A stretch of DNA of 64,000 nucleotides from CALNXN01 sp942490645 (GCA_942490645.1 CALNXN010000009.1:186001-250000); one strand, 5' to 3'; shown: positions 51,704-61,525, counted from the stretch's first letter. Numbers and translations are program-made. The notes: generated by a model not told the origin, from the sequence alone.

Positions 51704-51907
51704 ATGCACATCAAACACATTTTCGCGGCTTTGGGCCTTTGCACAGTACTTGCGGCTTGTGGTGACACGATTGCCGATCAGGCTATCGCTGGCACGGCCA
51801 TCGGCGCAGGCGCGGCTGTTATCACCAATGGCACAATCGCCAAAGGTGCCGTCATTGGTGCGGCAGGCAACATCGCTTATTGCCAGCTCTACCCGGGCCG
51901 CTGCTGA
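51704..51907 (+). CDS. Small glycine-zipper-like lipoprotein
   Basis: A 67-residue protein with a signal peptide and lipobox LAAC (around residue 18), then a hydrophobic Gly/Ala-rich part (AGTAIGAGAAVITNG and GAVIGAAGNIAY). Two cysteines lie at the C terminus (YCQLYPGRC). It is probably an envelope lipoprotein. Such small glycine-zipper proteins are common near metabolic operons in Rhodobacterales; function is unknown. It sits 131 bases before pccA. Confidence 0.7.
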   Translation: MHIKHIFAALGLCTVLAACGDTIADQAIAGTAIGAGAAVITNGTIAKGAVIGAAGNIAYCQLYPGRC

Positions 51908-52038
51908 CCAGCTAACCCCACAGCTTGACGCCACAAATCTGGCGCGCGCCGTACAGGATCTTCCTGTGCGGCCCATTGCGCATGCGCGTCTGAAATACGT
52001 AACCCTCTCCGAATTTGCACTGCAACAAAGGACACTTC

Positions 52039-54039
52039 ATGTTCAATAAGATCCTGATCGCCAACCGTGGCGAAATCGCCTGCCGCGTCATCAAGACGGC
52101 CCGCAAAATGGGTATTCAGACTGTGGCCATCTATTCGGATGCTGACGCGCAGGCGCTGCACGTACAGATGGCGGATGAGGCGGTGCATATCGGCCCGCCA
52201 CCGGCCAACCAGTCCTACATTGTGATCGACAAGGTGATGGAGGCCGTCAAATCCTCGGGCGCGCAGGCCGTGCATCCGGGGTACGGGTTTCTGTCCGAGA
52301 ACTCCAAGTTTGCCGAGGCGCTGGCCGCAGCGGGCGTTGCTTTTGTGGGCCCGCCTGTCGGCGCGATTGAGAAAATGGGCGACAAGATCACCTCCAAAAA
52401 GATTGCGCAGGAGGCCAATGTGTCCACCGTGCCCGGATATATGGGGCTGATCAGCGACGCGGACGAGGCGGTCAAGATCTCGAACGAGATCGGCTACCCG
52501 GTCATGCTCAAGGCCTCTGCGGGTGGTGGGGGCAAAGGCATGCGGATTGCCTGGACCGACGAAGAGGCGCGCGAAGGGTTCCAGTCGTCCAAGAACGAAG
52601 CGGCCAGTTCGTTTGGCGATGACCGGATATTCATCGAAAAGTTCGTCACGCAGCCGCGCCACATCGAAATTCAAGTGCTGTGCGACGCCCATGGCAATGG
52701 TATCTATCTGGGTGAGCGCGAGTGTTCCATCCAGCGCCGCAACCAGAAGGTCGTTGAGGAAGCCCCCAGTCCGTTTCTGGACGAGGCCACCCGCAAGGCG
52801 ATGGGTGAGCAGGCCGTCGCTCTTGCGCAGGCCGTGGGCTACACGAGTGCGGGCACCGTGGAATTCATCGTCGACGGCGACAAGAATTTCTATTTCCTCG
52901 AAATGAACACGCGTCTGCAAGTGGAACATCCCGTGACCGAGTTGATCACGGGTGTTGATCTGGTCGAACAGATGATCCGCGTGGCCAATGGCGAGCCGCT
53001 GACGATGAAGCAGTCAGACGTCAAACTGAACGGCTGGGCGATTGAAAACCGCCTTTACGCCGAAGACCCATATCGCGGGTTTTTGCCCTCCATCGGTCGG
53101 CTGACGCGGTACCGCCCGCCAGCGGAGGTCACAGAAGCATCCCATGTCGTGCGCAACGATACCGGCGTCTATGAGGGCGGCGAGATCAGCATGTACTACG
53201 ACCCGATGATCGCGAAACTCTGCACATGGGCGCCGACACGTGGCGAGGCGATAGAGCGGATGCGCGTCGCGCTCGACAGCTTCGAGGTGGAAGGCATTGG
53301 TCACAACCTGCCGTTCCTGTCCGCGGTGATGGACCATCCGAAATTTGTATCGGGCGACATGACCACAGCCTTCATCGCCGAAGAATATCCTGACGGATTC
53401 GACGGTGTTGAATTGGCCGAAGGTGACTTGCGCCGGATTGCCGCGGCCTGTGCCGCCATGCACCGGGTTGCTGAAATCCGCCGTGCGCGCGTGTCGGGGC
53501 GGATGGACAATCACGAGCGCAAGGTTGGATCAGATTGGAACGTGCGCCTGCAGGACCAGTCTTATGACGTTGTGATTGCGGCGGATCCCTCGGGCTCTAC
53601 GGTCACATTTGCAGATGGCAAGGCCATGCGTGTTGCGGGTGCATGGACGCCCGGCGACCAGTTGGCCACGATGCAAGTGGACGGCGCGCCGCTGGTTCTC
53701 AAGGTCGGCAAAGTGTCCGGCGGTTTCCGTATCCGTACGCGTGGCGCAGACATCAAGGTGCATGTGCGCACGCCGCGTCAGGCGGAATTGGCGCGCAAAA
53801 TGCCCGACAAGCTGCCCCCCGACACCTCCAAGATGCTGCTGTGTCCAATGCCGGGGCTGGTCGTCAAACTGGAAGTGGCCGTTGGCGACGAAGTTCAGGA
53901 CGGGCAGGCGCTGTGCACCATCGAAGCAATGAAGATGGAAAACATCCTGCGCGCGGAGCGCAAGGGTGTGGTGACCAAAATCAATGCAAGCGCCGGAGAC
54001 AGCCTTGCCGTGGATGACGTGATTATGGAGTTTGAATGA
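52039..54039 (+). CDS. pccA: Propionyl-CoA carboxylase alpha chain
   Basis: A 666-residue biotin-dependent subunit. It has the biotin carboxylase N-terminal domain (FNKILIANRGEIACRV; ATP-grasp GGGGKGMRIAW; HIEIQVLCD; EMNTRLQVEHPVTE) and a C-terminal biotin-carrier domain with biotinylated K632 in AMKM. The length is normal. It carboxylates biotin with ATP and bicarbonate for PccB to use. A TTTGCA/TGCAA sequence at 52014-52025 is a weak candidate ScfR site. The 3' end overlaps the next gene by eight bases. Confidence 0.96.
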   Translation: MFNKILIANRGEIACRVIKTARKMGIQTVAIYSDADAQALHVQMADEAVHIGPPPANQSYIVIDKVMEAVKSSGAQAVHPGYGFLSENSKFAEALAAAGVAFVGPPVGAIEKMGDKITSKKIAQEANVSTVPGYMGLISDADEAVKISNEIGYPVMLKASAGGGGKGMRIAWTDEEAREGFQSSKNEAASSFGDDRIFIEKFVTQPRHIEIQVLCDAHGNGIYLGERECSIQRRNQKVVEEAPSPFLDEATRKAMGEQAVALAQAVGYTSAGTVEFIVDGDKNFYFLEMNTRLQVEHPVTELITGVDLVEQMIRVANGEPLTMKQSDVKLNGWAIENRLYAEDPYRGFLPSIGRLTRYRPPAEVTEASHVVRNDTGVYEGGEISMYYDPMIAKLCTWAPTRGEAIERMRVALDSFEVEGIGHNLPFLSAVMDHPKFVSGDMTTAFIAEEYPDGFDGVELAEGDLRRIAAACAAMHRVAEIRRARVSGRMDNHERKVGSDWNVRLQDQSYDVVIAADPSGSTVTFADGKAMRVAGAWTPGDQLATMQVDGAPLVLKVGKVSGGFRIRTRGADIKVHVRTPRQAELARKMPDKLPPDTSKMLLCPMPGLVVKLEVAVGDEVQDGQALCTIEAMKMENILRAERKGVVTKINASAGDSLAVDDVIMEFE

Positions 54040-54763
54040 TCCAGTGGCCGCCAGTCTTGGCATAACGCTTGTTCTGGGGGCCGCGGTCTTTTTGGTCTAT
54101 CTCAGCACCGGCCGGTCAAATATCCAGCGGTCGGGTCTGGAAATGCCTGTGCTGGTGCTGATCGTGTTGATCATCGGCGCGGCTCTGACGCTGGTTTTTG
54201 CGCAGCGTCCTGATTTTCCAGCCTCTTTCGCGGCCGGTTTGTTGGTGGCAGGCTCGGCGCTGTTTGGTCTGCTGTTCAACGCGGCCGTGGCCCGGCAGGA
54301 TGCCCAAAGGGCACGTGCCGAGCGACGAGACGATGTGCAGCGCGCCTTGGTGGCCGAGATCAAACACTATGTGCAGGCCCTGCAACAGTTTCCGCTGGAT
54401 GACGCCTGGGAGGCAATGGCACCGCGCATTCGCGCGGGTCACGTACCTGTGGTGCCGTCTGAAAACAATGCGACGCTGTTCAAGGCGGTGGTGCAGGACA
54501 TTCACGTTCTGCCCAAGAATGTCATTGACCCTGTCGTTAAATACTACAGTCAAGTCAATGAGATAGAGGCGGCTATCTCAGACATACGATCAGGTTATTT
54601 TCGGTCTGGTACAACAGAAGACGACAAGATGCGTCGGCACGAGATGTACCGCGAGTACTTGGAGGTTAAACTGAAGGCGTTGGACTACGGTTTGCGCGCG
54701 CTGCGCGCTTTGGGGGCGTCACTTGATGATGTGACGATCAATACCCCGGACGACGACCGTTGA
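54032..54763 (+). CDS. Membrane protein of unknown function
   Basis: A 243-residue protein with three hydrophobic helices in the first 90 residues (near 7-25, 38-57 and 66-88), followed by a soluble helical part of about 150 residues. No family is recognised. I used the TTG at 54032, which overlaps the pccA stop; GTG at 54044 is another start. The soluble part has a mixed charged helix pattern and a short IEAAISDIRSGYF segment. It may be part of the pccA transcript. Confidence 0.6.
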   Translation: MNDPVAASLGITLVLGAAVFLVYLSTGRSNIQRSGLEMPVLVLIVLIIGAALTLVFAQRPDFPASFAAGLLVAGSALFGLLFNAAVARQDAQRARAERRDDVQRALVAEIKHYVQALQQFPLDDAWEAMAPRIRAGHVPVVPSENNATLFKAVVQDIHVLPKNVIDPVVKYYSQVNEIEAAISDIRSGYFRSGTTEDDKMRRHEMYREYLEVKLKALDYGLRALRALGASLDDVTINTPDDDR

Positions 54764-54935
54764 GCGGGGTAAGAGGGGCTTCTTTGCGATTTTCGTCAGA
54801 CATATCAATGTCCTTTCCTCTTGATCAGGCGGCTATTCCGCGTGCCTGCATGCTCAATATAGGGTGTAAGGGCGCTTTGGGCAAGCTGGCGCACAGTTTC
54901 GCACCCCAAGGGTTAAAGGCAGGTGAGTGCACCGC

Positions 54936-55400
54936 TCAACCCTCGGACCTGTCGGCTGCGGCCTCTTTTTCCTCGCGAATTTCGCGCTGCCGCATGGGCA
55001 TCTTGTCAATGCTGCGGGTGATCTCGCGTACGTCCCAAGGGAAAGGTTTACGCAATTTGACCCCTCCATCCTTGCCAATCAACACCAGCATGAACCCGCG
55101 GGGCCGCAATTTGAGCCGCAAATCAGAGCGGGCGTCAGGGTCGGTGTCAGTGATCACGACCACATCACGCATCAGCAATTCATCAGTTCGCGCGCGCAAC
55201 AATTCCATCTGTTCGGCAAAGGCGGGGTCGTCGCTGGTGTCGGCAAAAACAACAACGGGCCGTTTTTTCCACTTGAATTCGTTCAAATTGATTTCATCCA
55301 TCGTTTTGAACAACGCCTCTTCAATAGGTGACTGGGTATCCTGCGCCAGAGTGGGTGCGGCGAAAAGACACGCGATAACAAGGGTTAGTACAGTTTTCAT
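54936..55400 (-). CDS. DUF4174 secreted protein
   Basis: A 154-residue protein with a signal peptide (MKTVLTLVIACLFAAP, cleavage before QDT). The DUF4174 region contains FKWKKRPVVVFADT and LRPRGFMLVLIGKDGGVKLRKPFPW. It is thioredoxin-like in shape but without an obvious CxxC pair, so the role is unknown. It is likely periplasmic. It is convergent with the 54032-54763 gene and divergent from the sulfotransferase-like gene. Confidence 0.8.
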   Translation of the reverse strand: MKTVLTLVIACLFAAPTLAQDTQSPIEEALFKTMDEINLNEFKWKKRPVVVFADTSDDPAFAEQMELLRARTDELLMRDVVVITDTDPDARSDLRLKLRPRGFMLVLIGKDGGVKLRKPFPWDVREITRSIDKMPMRQREIREEKEAAADRSEG

Positions 55401-55565
55401 GGCAGCTCCTGTTGGGAGCAATATAAGCCGCTTGCGCGGATATGCGATGGTGATTGCGCGCAATTTTAACATTAAATGGAATGCAAGGGGTTGGCTGTGA
55501 CAGTCTCGCAAACCCTATGTGTCAGGCCGTTCGGGGCGGTCGTTGCGAATTGGACCCGTCAAATC

Positions 55566-56483
55566 ATGGACGTCATCCTTCATCTTGGAGCTCATCGCAC
55601 GGGCACCACGACGTTGCAGGACTACCTGCGCCGCTACAATGCGGAACTTGCCGCGCAGTCGGTTGGCTACTGGGGGCCGCGGCGCACCCGCCAGGGTATG
55701 CTGTCAGATGTTGTGTCCGGGCGTGCGGCACCTGAATCCAACCGCAGTCCCCGCTTGGCCACGCAGCTCACAAGAGCCGCAGACGGCGGTACCGAAACGC
55801 TGCTGATCAGCGACGAAAACATGATCGGGTCCGTGCGCAGTAACCTGCGCCAAGCAACGCTATACCCGGCGATTGGTGACCGGATGGAACGGTTTGCGCG
55901 GGCCTTCGAAGGGCGGATCACGCGCGTGGTGATCTGCCCGCGCAGTCTGGAGCATTTTTGGGCATCGTCGATGGCTTACGGGGTGATGCGCGGCCACAAA
56001 GTACCCGATGGGTTCACCTGCCGCAGGATTGCACAATCCCCAAGAGGTTGGCGCGACGTGATCACTGATTTGGCGCAGGCACTGCCGGGCGTGGATCTGC
56101 GGGTTGTGCCATTCGAAAACGTGATGGGTCGCCCCGAAACGCTGCTGCGGTTGGGGGCTGATGTCGATGCCCCTCGTGATACCGAACGGCGCTGGTTGAA
56201 CCGCACGCCAAACCTGCCGGACTTGCGGCGCGCTTTGGCCGATCGGGGTGAAACGCGGCAGGTTCTGCCATTCGGAATGGGGCGCTGGAACCCCTTTACA
56301 ACAGAGGATACCGCAGCGCTCAGAGAGCTTTATGCGGATGATATGATGTGGTTGGTCGCGGGTGCCGACGGCTTGGCCACACTGACAGAGGAACCCACAG
56401 GGGACAGAGCGGGGACAACCCCGCCGCCGTGTGAACAGACAAAAGGACAATACCATGAGCGACAAGAAGGAACAGTGGCGTAG
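55566..56483 (+). CDS. Sulfotransferase-like protein
   Basis: A 305-residue protein that starts MDVILHLGAHRTGTTTLQDYL, a PAPS-type phosphate-binding loop. RVVICPRSLEHFWASSMAYG provides the second binding region (usually RxPxxxxxS). It may transfer sulfate to an unknown acceptor. The C-terminal end overlaps the start of mcm by 29 bases in another frame, which is larger than usual and suggests translational coupling or that the true stop is earlier. The start at 55566 fits the family better than the in-frame ones upstream. Confidence 0.7.
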   Translation: MDVILHLGAHRTGTTTLQDYLRRYNAELAAQSVGYWGPRRTRQGMLSDVVSGRAAPESNRSPRLATQLTRAADGGTETLLISDENMIGSVRSNLRQATLYPAIGDRMERFARAFEGRITRVVICPRSLEHFWASSMAYGVMRGHKVPDGFTCRRIAQSPRGWRDVITDLAQALPGVDLRVVPFENVMGRPETLLRLGADVDAPRDTERRWLNRTPNLPDLRRALADRGETRQVLPFGMGRWNPFTTEDTAALRELYADDMMWLVAGADGLATLTEEPTGDRAGTTPPPCEQTKGQYHERQEGTVA

Positions 56484-58584
56484 CCTTGCGGAAAAGGAAC
56501 TGCGCGGCAAGCCGGTGGACGATCTGACGTGGAAGACGTTGGAGGGGATCGATGTTCAGCCCATCTATACCGAAGAGGATCTGGTGGGTTTGGATCACTT
56601 GGGTACTTTGCCCGGAACGGCGCCGTTTACCCGCGGGGTCAAGGCGACGATGTATGCTGGTCGCCCTTGGACCATTCGCCAATACGCCGGGTTTTCGACG
56701 GCTGAGGAATCTAATGCGTTCTACCGCCAAGCGCTCGCCAACGGCCAGCAAGGGGTATCGGTTGCCTTCGATTTGGCGACGCACCGCGGATATGACAGCG
56801 ATCACGAGCGGGTCGAAGGCGATGTAGGCAAGGCCGGCGTGGCCATCGACAGCATCGAGGACATGAAAATTCTGTTCGATGGCATTCCACTGGACAAGGT
56901 GTCCGTGTCGATGACGATGAACGGTGCCGTGATCCCGATCTTGGCCAGTTTCATCGTAGCGGGCGAAGAACAAGGGCATGATCGTTCGGTGCTATCCGGC
57001 ACTATTCAGAATGATATTCTGAAAGAATTCATGGTCCGCAACACCTACATTTATCCGCCGGAGCCCTCGATGCGGATCATCGCGGATATCATTGAATACA
57101 CCTCCGCTGAGATGCCGAAATTCAACTCCATCTCGATCTCGGGCTACCACATGCAGGAGGCTGGCGCGAACCTTGTGCAGGAGTTGGCCTTTACGCTGGC
57201 AGATGGGCGCGAATATGTGCGCGCCGCTATCGAACGGGGCATGGATGTGGATGCGTTTGCGGGGCGGTTGTCGTTCTTTTTTGCGATCGGCATGAACTTT
57301 TTCATGGAAGCGGCCAAGTTGCGCGCGGCCCGTCTGCTGTGGTCGAAGATCATGGCGGAATTTGAACCGAAAAACCCCAAATCTTCGATGCTGCGCACCC
57401 ACTGCCAGACATCGGGCGTGTCGTTGCAGGAACAAGACCCCTACAACAACGTGATCCGGACAGCCTATGAGGCGATGAGCGCGGTTTTGGGCGGCACACA
57501 ATCGTTGCATACCAATGCACTGGATGAGGCGATTGCACTGCCCACGCAGTTTTCCAGTCGCATCGCCCGGAACACACAATTGATTTTGCAGGAAGAAACC
57601 GGTGTCACGAATGTCGTCGATCCGCTGGCGGGCTCGTATTACGTCGAAAAGCTGACGGCTGATCTGGCGGATGCAGCCTGGGCGCTGATCGAAGAGGTCG
57701 AAGAGATGGGCGGCATGACCAAGGCGGTTGCGTCTGGTATGCCCAAACTGCGCATCGAAGAGGCGGCCGCGATCCGGCAGGCCAACATCGACCGGGGCAC
57801 CGAAGTGATCGTTGGTGTGAACAAATACCGCCGCGACACAGAAGACCCCATAGATATTCTGGACATCGACAATGCCGCCGTGCGCATTTCGCAAATTGCG
57901 CGGCTCAAACAGGTGCGCGACACCCGCGACGAAGCGGGGTGTCAGGCCGCGTTGGACGAAGTCAGCCGCCGCGCATCAGAGGGCGGAAATCTGCTGGACG
58001 CTGCCGTCGAGGCGGCCCGCGCCCGCGCCACAGTAGGAGAAATCAGTATGGCAATGGAAAAGGCGTTTGGACGTCACCGCGCCGAAGTAAAGACGCTGGC
58101 TGGCGTATACGGCGCAGCATATGAAGGCGACGAAGGGTTTGCGTCCATCCAGAAATCCGTTGAGGCGTTTGCTGAAGACGAAGGCCGCCGCCCGCGGATG
58201 CTGGTCGTCAAAATGGGGCAAGACGGGCATGATCGCGGCGCCAAGGTCATCGCAACCGCGTTTGCCGACATCGGCTTTGACGTGGATGTCGGTCCGCTGT
58301 TCCAAACCCCTGCAGAGGCGGCACAGGATGCGGTTGATAACGATGTGCACGTGATCGGGATCAGCAGTCAGGCCGCTGGACACAAGACATTGGCACCACA
58401 GCTTGTGCAGGCGCTCAAAGACGCGGGCGCGGAGGATATTCTGGTGATCTGCGGCGGCGTCATTCCGCAGCAGGATTATCAGTTTCTCTATGATGCAGGC
58501 GTCAAGGCGATCTTTGGCCCGGGTACCAATATCCCAAAGGCGGCGCAGGATATCTTGCGTTTGATCCGCGAAGCGCGTGGGTGA
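56455..58584 (+). CDS. mcm: Methylmalonyl-CoA mutase
   Basis: A 709-residue adenosylcobalamin enzyme that isomerises methylmalonyl-CoA to succinyl-CoA. The catalytic part fills residues 1-560, including GTAPFTRGVKATMYAGRPW and SISGYHMQEAGA. The C-terminal cobalamin-binding domain has GQDGHDRGAKVIATAF, the DxHxxG motif, with ISSQAAGHK and ICGGVIP following. Together with PccA and PccB it completes propionyl-CoA assimilation. An epimerase gene is not in the window. The start has AAGGA upstream. Confidence 0.97.
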   Translation: MSDKKEQWRSLAEKELRGKPVDDLTWKTLEGIDVQPIYTEEDLVGLDHLGTLPGTAPFTRGVKATMYAGRPWTIRQYAGFSTAEESNAFYRQALANGQQGVSVAFDLATHRGYDSDHERVEGDVGKAGVAIDSIEDMKILFDGIPLDKVSVSMTMNGAVIPILASFIVAGEEQGHDRSVLSGTIQNDILKEFMVRNTYIYPPEPSMRIIADIIEYTSAEMPKFNSISISGYHMQEAGANLVQELAFTLADGREYVRAAIERGMDVDAFAGRLSFFFAIGMNFFMEAAKLRAARLLWSKIMAEFEPKNPKSSMLRTHCQTSGVSLQEQDPYNNVIRTAYEAMSAVLGGTQSLHTNALDEAIALPTQFSSRIARNTQLILQEETGVTNVVDPLAGSYYVEKLTADLADAAWALIEEVEEMGGMTKAVASGMPKLRIEEAAAIRQANIDRGTEVIVGVNKYRRDTEDPIDILDIDNAAVRISQIARLKQVRDTRDEAGCQAALDEVSRRASEGGNLLDAAVEAARARATVGEISMAMEKAFGRHRAEVKTLAGVYGAAYEGDEGFASIQKSVEAFAEDEGRRPRMLVVKMGQDGHDRGAKVIATAFADIGFDVDVGPLFQTPAEAAQDAVDNDVHVIGISSQAAGHKTLAPQLVQALKDAGAEDILVICGGVIPQQDYQFLYDAGVKAIFGPGTNIPKAAQDILRLIREARG

Positions 58585-58667
58585 AAACACACGGTTTTGC
58601 CGCGCTTGAGGCATTGAGCGCGGCATTTCAGTGGCGCGATTGATGCGTCGAACAGGAGGCATGTCAG

Positions 58668-59285
58668 ATGATCACCTTGGACCATATCGCCATCGCGGGC
58701 GGATCGCTGAATGAGGCTACTGAGTTCTGCGAAGGCCAGTTGGGCATCAAGATGCAACCGGGCGGCCAGCACGATGTTTTTGCCACGCACAACACGCTGC
58801 TGGGCCTCGAAGACGGGCTGTATCTGGAGGCAATTTCGATAGATCCGATGGCGCCAAAACCGGATCGGCCGCGCTGGTTCGATCTGGACCGTTTCGAAGG
58901 CATGCCGCGCCTGACGAACTGGATCTGCCGGTGTGACGATCTGGATGCAACATTGGCCAAAATGCCGCAAGGCATGGGCGATCCGGTTGACCTGCAGCGC
59001 GGTGATCTGCGCTGGCGTATGGCGGTTCCACAGACAGGGGTCTTGCCATTCGACAACTGTGCCCCGGCGTTGATCCAGTGGCAAACCGAACCGCATCCCG
59101 CCAAGCGATTGGTGCCCACCGGGTTGCGTCTGACGCGTCTGGTCGTGCAGCACCCGCAGGCCGCGGATTTGGCCGATGCGCTGACAGGGCACTTGTCGGA
59201 TCAGCGGATCGTTTTCGCGGTCGGGCCAGCGGCATTGCAGGCGGATTTCAACAGCCCGTGGGGCAAGCGGAGCATCGCGGCATGA
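58668..59285 (+). CDS. VOC/glyoxalase-like protein
   Basis: A protein of 205 residues with the beta-alpha-beta pattern of the VOC fold: ITLDHIAIAGGSLNEATEFC at the start, and LYLEAISIDPMA where metal ligands usually lie. It resembles the Glyoxalase_3-type group. It overlaps the following acetyltransferase gene by four bases (ATGA). The role is unknown; a methylmalonyl-CoA epimerase is also a VOC protein, but this protein lacks the length and motifs expected of it. Confidence 0.72.
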   Translation: MITLDHIAIAGGSLNEATEFCEGQLGIKMQPGGQHDVFATHNTLLGLEDGLYLEAISIDPMAPKPDRPRWFDLDRFEGMPRLTNWICRCDDLDATLAKMPQGMGDPVDLQRGDLRWRMAVPQTGVLPFDNCAPALIQWQTEPHPAKRLVPTGLRLTRLVVQHPQAADLADALTGHLSDQRIVFAVGPAALQADFNSPWGKRSIAA

Positions 59286-59752
59286 TACGCGATGCCAGGG
59301 CCGCCGACGCACCTGAGGTCGCGGCGCTTTGGAACCGGATGATCACGGAAACGACGCACACATTCACCACTCAAACGAAATCGACCGCGCTGATCACGCA
59401 GATGATCACCGAACAGCCGTTTTTTGTGGCCACCAAAGCAGATAAGGTTGTGGGCTTCGTCAGTATCGGCCCGTTTCGCGCAGGCCCCGGTTATGCGCAT
59501 ACGGTCGAGCACACAGTGTTGGTGGCACAAGCCGAACATGGCACCGGCGTGGGTCGTGCTCTGATGACCCGCGCAGTGGCCCGCGCCCGGGACGATGGCC
59601 GTCACGTCATGATTGCCGGGATCAGTGCAACCAATCCGGGCGCAATCGCGTTCCACGCGGCAATCGGGTTCATTGAAGTGGCGCGCATGCGGCAGGTTGG
59701 TCGCAAGTGGGAACAATGGCTGGATCTGGTGCTGATGCAGAAAATGCTGTGA
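59282..59752 (+). CDS. GNAT-family N-acetyltransferase
   Basis: A 156-residue acetyltransferase. The acetyl-CoA-binding region is VLVAQAEHGTGVGRALMTRAV, followed by AGISATNPGAIAFHAAIGF. Similarity to phosphinothricin-type acetyltransferases is suggested by EHTVLVAQAEHGTGVG. The substrate is not predictable. It is translationally coupled to the upstream VOC gene, and a DnaJ-like gene follows 51 bases later. Confidence 0.85.
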   Translation: MIRDARAADAPEVAALWNRMITETTHTFTTQTKSTALITQMITEQPFFVATKADKVVGFVSIGPFRAGPGYAHTVEHTVLVAQAEHGTGVGRALMTRAVARARDDGRHVMIAGISATNPGAIAFHAAIGFIEVARMRQVGRKWEQWLDLVLMQKML

Positions 59753-59803
59753 TCGGTCGGTTCACGGCCTGACACTGGCCTGCGTTGTGTTTAAGGTTTC
59801 GCC

Positions 59804-60484
59804 ATGTCGATCTGGACCCGCATCACTGACGCGATTTCTGCGCTCGCCGCTGGCGAGGGGCTGTCGGCTGTTTTTGATAAGCTCCGCAGCCCACCTGAAC
59901 GTTCTATCGCATTTACGATTGCCGTGATCGCGCTGGGGGCCAAAATGGCCAAGGCAGACGGGCAAGTGACGCGTGACGAAGTGACGGCCTTTCGCGAGGT
60001 GTTCCACATCACGGCACAGGACGAGGCGGGTGCGGCCAAGGTGTTCAACCTCGCCCGTCAGGACGTGGCCGGCTATGAGGATTACGCGGCCCGGATCGCG
60101 CATATGTTCCAAAGCCAGCCCGATATTCTGGCCGATTTGTTGGAAGGATTGTTCCACATCGCGATGGCCGATGGGTTCTATCACCCCAATGAAAACGCGT
60201 TTCTGGAGCGCGTTGCGACCATTTTCAACATTCCCGATCAGCAGTTCACCCGGCTTCGTATGCGGTTTGTCCCCGATGCACCGCAAGATCCGTATTCCGT
60301 GCTTGGGGTCACGCCAGAGACGCCCCAGGCCGAAATCCGCGCCGCGTGGCGGCAATTGGTGCGCGCCAACCACCCCGATGTGCTGATCGCGCGCGGATTG
60401 CCCGAAGAAGCGCAGCAGCTTGCACAAAAGCGCATGGCCGACATCAACCGCGCATGGGAAGAGATTTCAGGCAAGGCCGCGTGA
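59804..60484 (+). CDS. DjlA-like protein: TerB-type domain plus J domain
   Basis: A 226-residue protein. A TerB-like helical domain spans about residues 25-140 (AKMAKADGQVTRDEV and MADGFYHPNENAFLERV), and a C-terminal J domain from about 160 holds the HPD motif in RANHPDVL. It is probably a co-chaperone for DnaK. There is no N-terminal membrane helix as in Escherichia coli DjlA. The stop overlaps the following phosphoesterase gene start (TGATG). Confidence 0.85.
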   Translation: MSIWTRITDAISALAAGEGLSAVFDKLRSPPERSIAFTIAVIALGAKMAKADGQVTRDEVTAFREVFHITAQDEAGAAKVFNLARQDVAGYEDYAARIAHMFQSQPDILADLLEGLFHIAMADGFYHPNENAFLERVATIFNIPDQQFTRLRMRFVPDAPQDPYSVLGVTPETPQAEIRAAWRQLVRANHPDVLIARGLPEEAQQLAQKRMADINRAWEEISGKAA

Positions 60485-61488
60485 TGCGGATCGCCACGTA
60501 TAACATCGAATGGTTCAACGCGCTTTTTGATGACGACAATGCCTTGCTGATGAATGGCGAATGGTCGTCGCGCTACAAGATCACGCGCGCCGAACAAGCG
60601 CAGGCGTTGGGCACCGTGTTTCGGGCAATGGATGCGGATGCGGTGATGGTGATCGAGGCACCTGACACCACGCGCCGCCGCAATACCATTGCCGCATTGG
60701 AGAATTTCGCCGCGCATTTCGATTTGCGCGCGCGCGCGGCGGTGCGCGGTTTTTCCAATGAGACGCAACAGGAAATCGCATTGCTCTTTGATCCGGATGT
60801 CTTGCGCGCGGAACATGCCCCAATTCCCGGTCAGAATGGAATTCCTCGGTTTGACGGGGTTTATGCGATTGATCTGGATATCGATGCCACCGAAGATCAG
60901 GTGGTGTTTTCCAAGCCACCGTTGGAGTTGCTGGTACAAGCGACAAGTGGCTTTGAGTTCAGGATGATCGGCGCGCATCTGAAATCCAAAGCGCCGCATG
61001 GCGCCACAACGCCAGATCAAGTCATGGCCGTTGCCATTGCCAATCGGCGCAAACAGTTGGCACAGGCCATCTGGCTGCGTGCGCGCATCGACCAGCACCT
61101 TGCGCAATCAACACCGCTGATCGTGTTGGGCGATCTGAATGACGGCCCCGGGCTTGACGAATATGAGGATTTGTTCGGCCGTTCCTCCGTAGAGATCGTT
61201 ATGGGTTCGGGGGCGGGCGCCTTGTATGACCCGCATGCGCGATTGGCCTTGTCGCGGCGCTTGGGGCCGGTTCCGACGACGGCACGATTTTGGATCAGGC
61301 CGGAAAAGCGGTATCTTCAGGCGCTGCTCGATTACATCATGATCACGCCTGATCTGCAGGCCAAAGACGCGCATTGGCGGATATGGCACCCTTTGGACGA
61401 TCCGGAGTGCTGGGCGCAACCGGAGTTGCGCGAGGCGCTAGTGGCGGCGTCTGATCACTTCCCCGTGACGCTGGATGTGGCAATCTGA
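60484..61488 (+). CDS. Endonuclease/exonuclease/phosphatase family protein
   Basis: A 334-residue protein of the EEP fold. RIATYNIEWFNALF opens the fold, and the metal-binding motifs FRMIGAHLKSKAP, VLGDLNDGPG and ASDHFPVTLD follow. It may be a nuclease or a phosphatase of lipids or sugars; no signal peptide is visible. The start overlaps the DjlA-like stop by one base, so they are coupled. A separate small gene lies downstream. Confidence 0.82.
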   Translation: MRIATYNIEWFNALFDDDNALLMNGEWSSRYKITRAEQAQALGTVFRAMDADAVMVIEAPDTTRRRNTIAALENFAAHFDLRARAAVRGFSNETQQEIALLFDPDVLRAEHAPIPGQNGIPRFDGVYAIDLDIDATEDQVVFSKPPLELLVQATSGFEFRMIGAHLKSKAPHGATTPDQVMAVAIANRRKQLAQAIWLRARIDQHLAQSTPLIVLGDLNDGPGLDEYEDLFGRSSVEIVMGSGAGALYDPHARLALSRRLGPVPTTARFWIRPEKRYLQALLDYIMITPDLQAKDAHWRIWHPLDDPECWAQPELREALVAASDHFPVTLDVAI

Positions 61489-61525
61489 TCTTAAAATTCG
61501 GGGTCGGATGCGCTATATTGGAATT

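Noticed and set aside
51354..52049. 231-codon frame across the interval before pccA
   Set aside because: It overlaps the glycine-zipper lipoprotein gene in a different frame and the start of pccA, and has no protein-like features.
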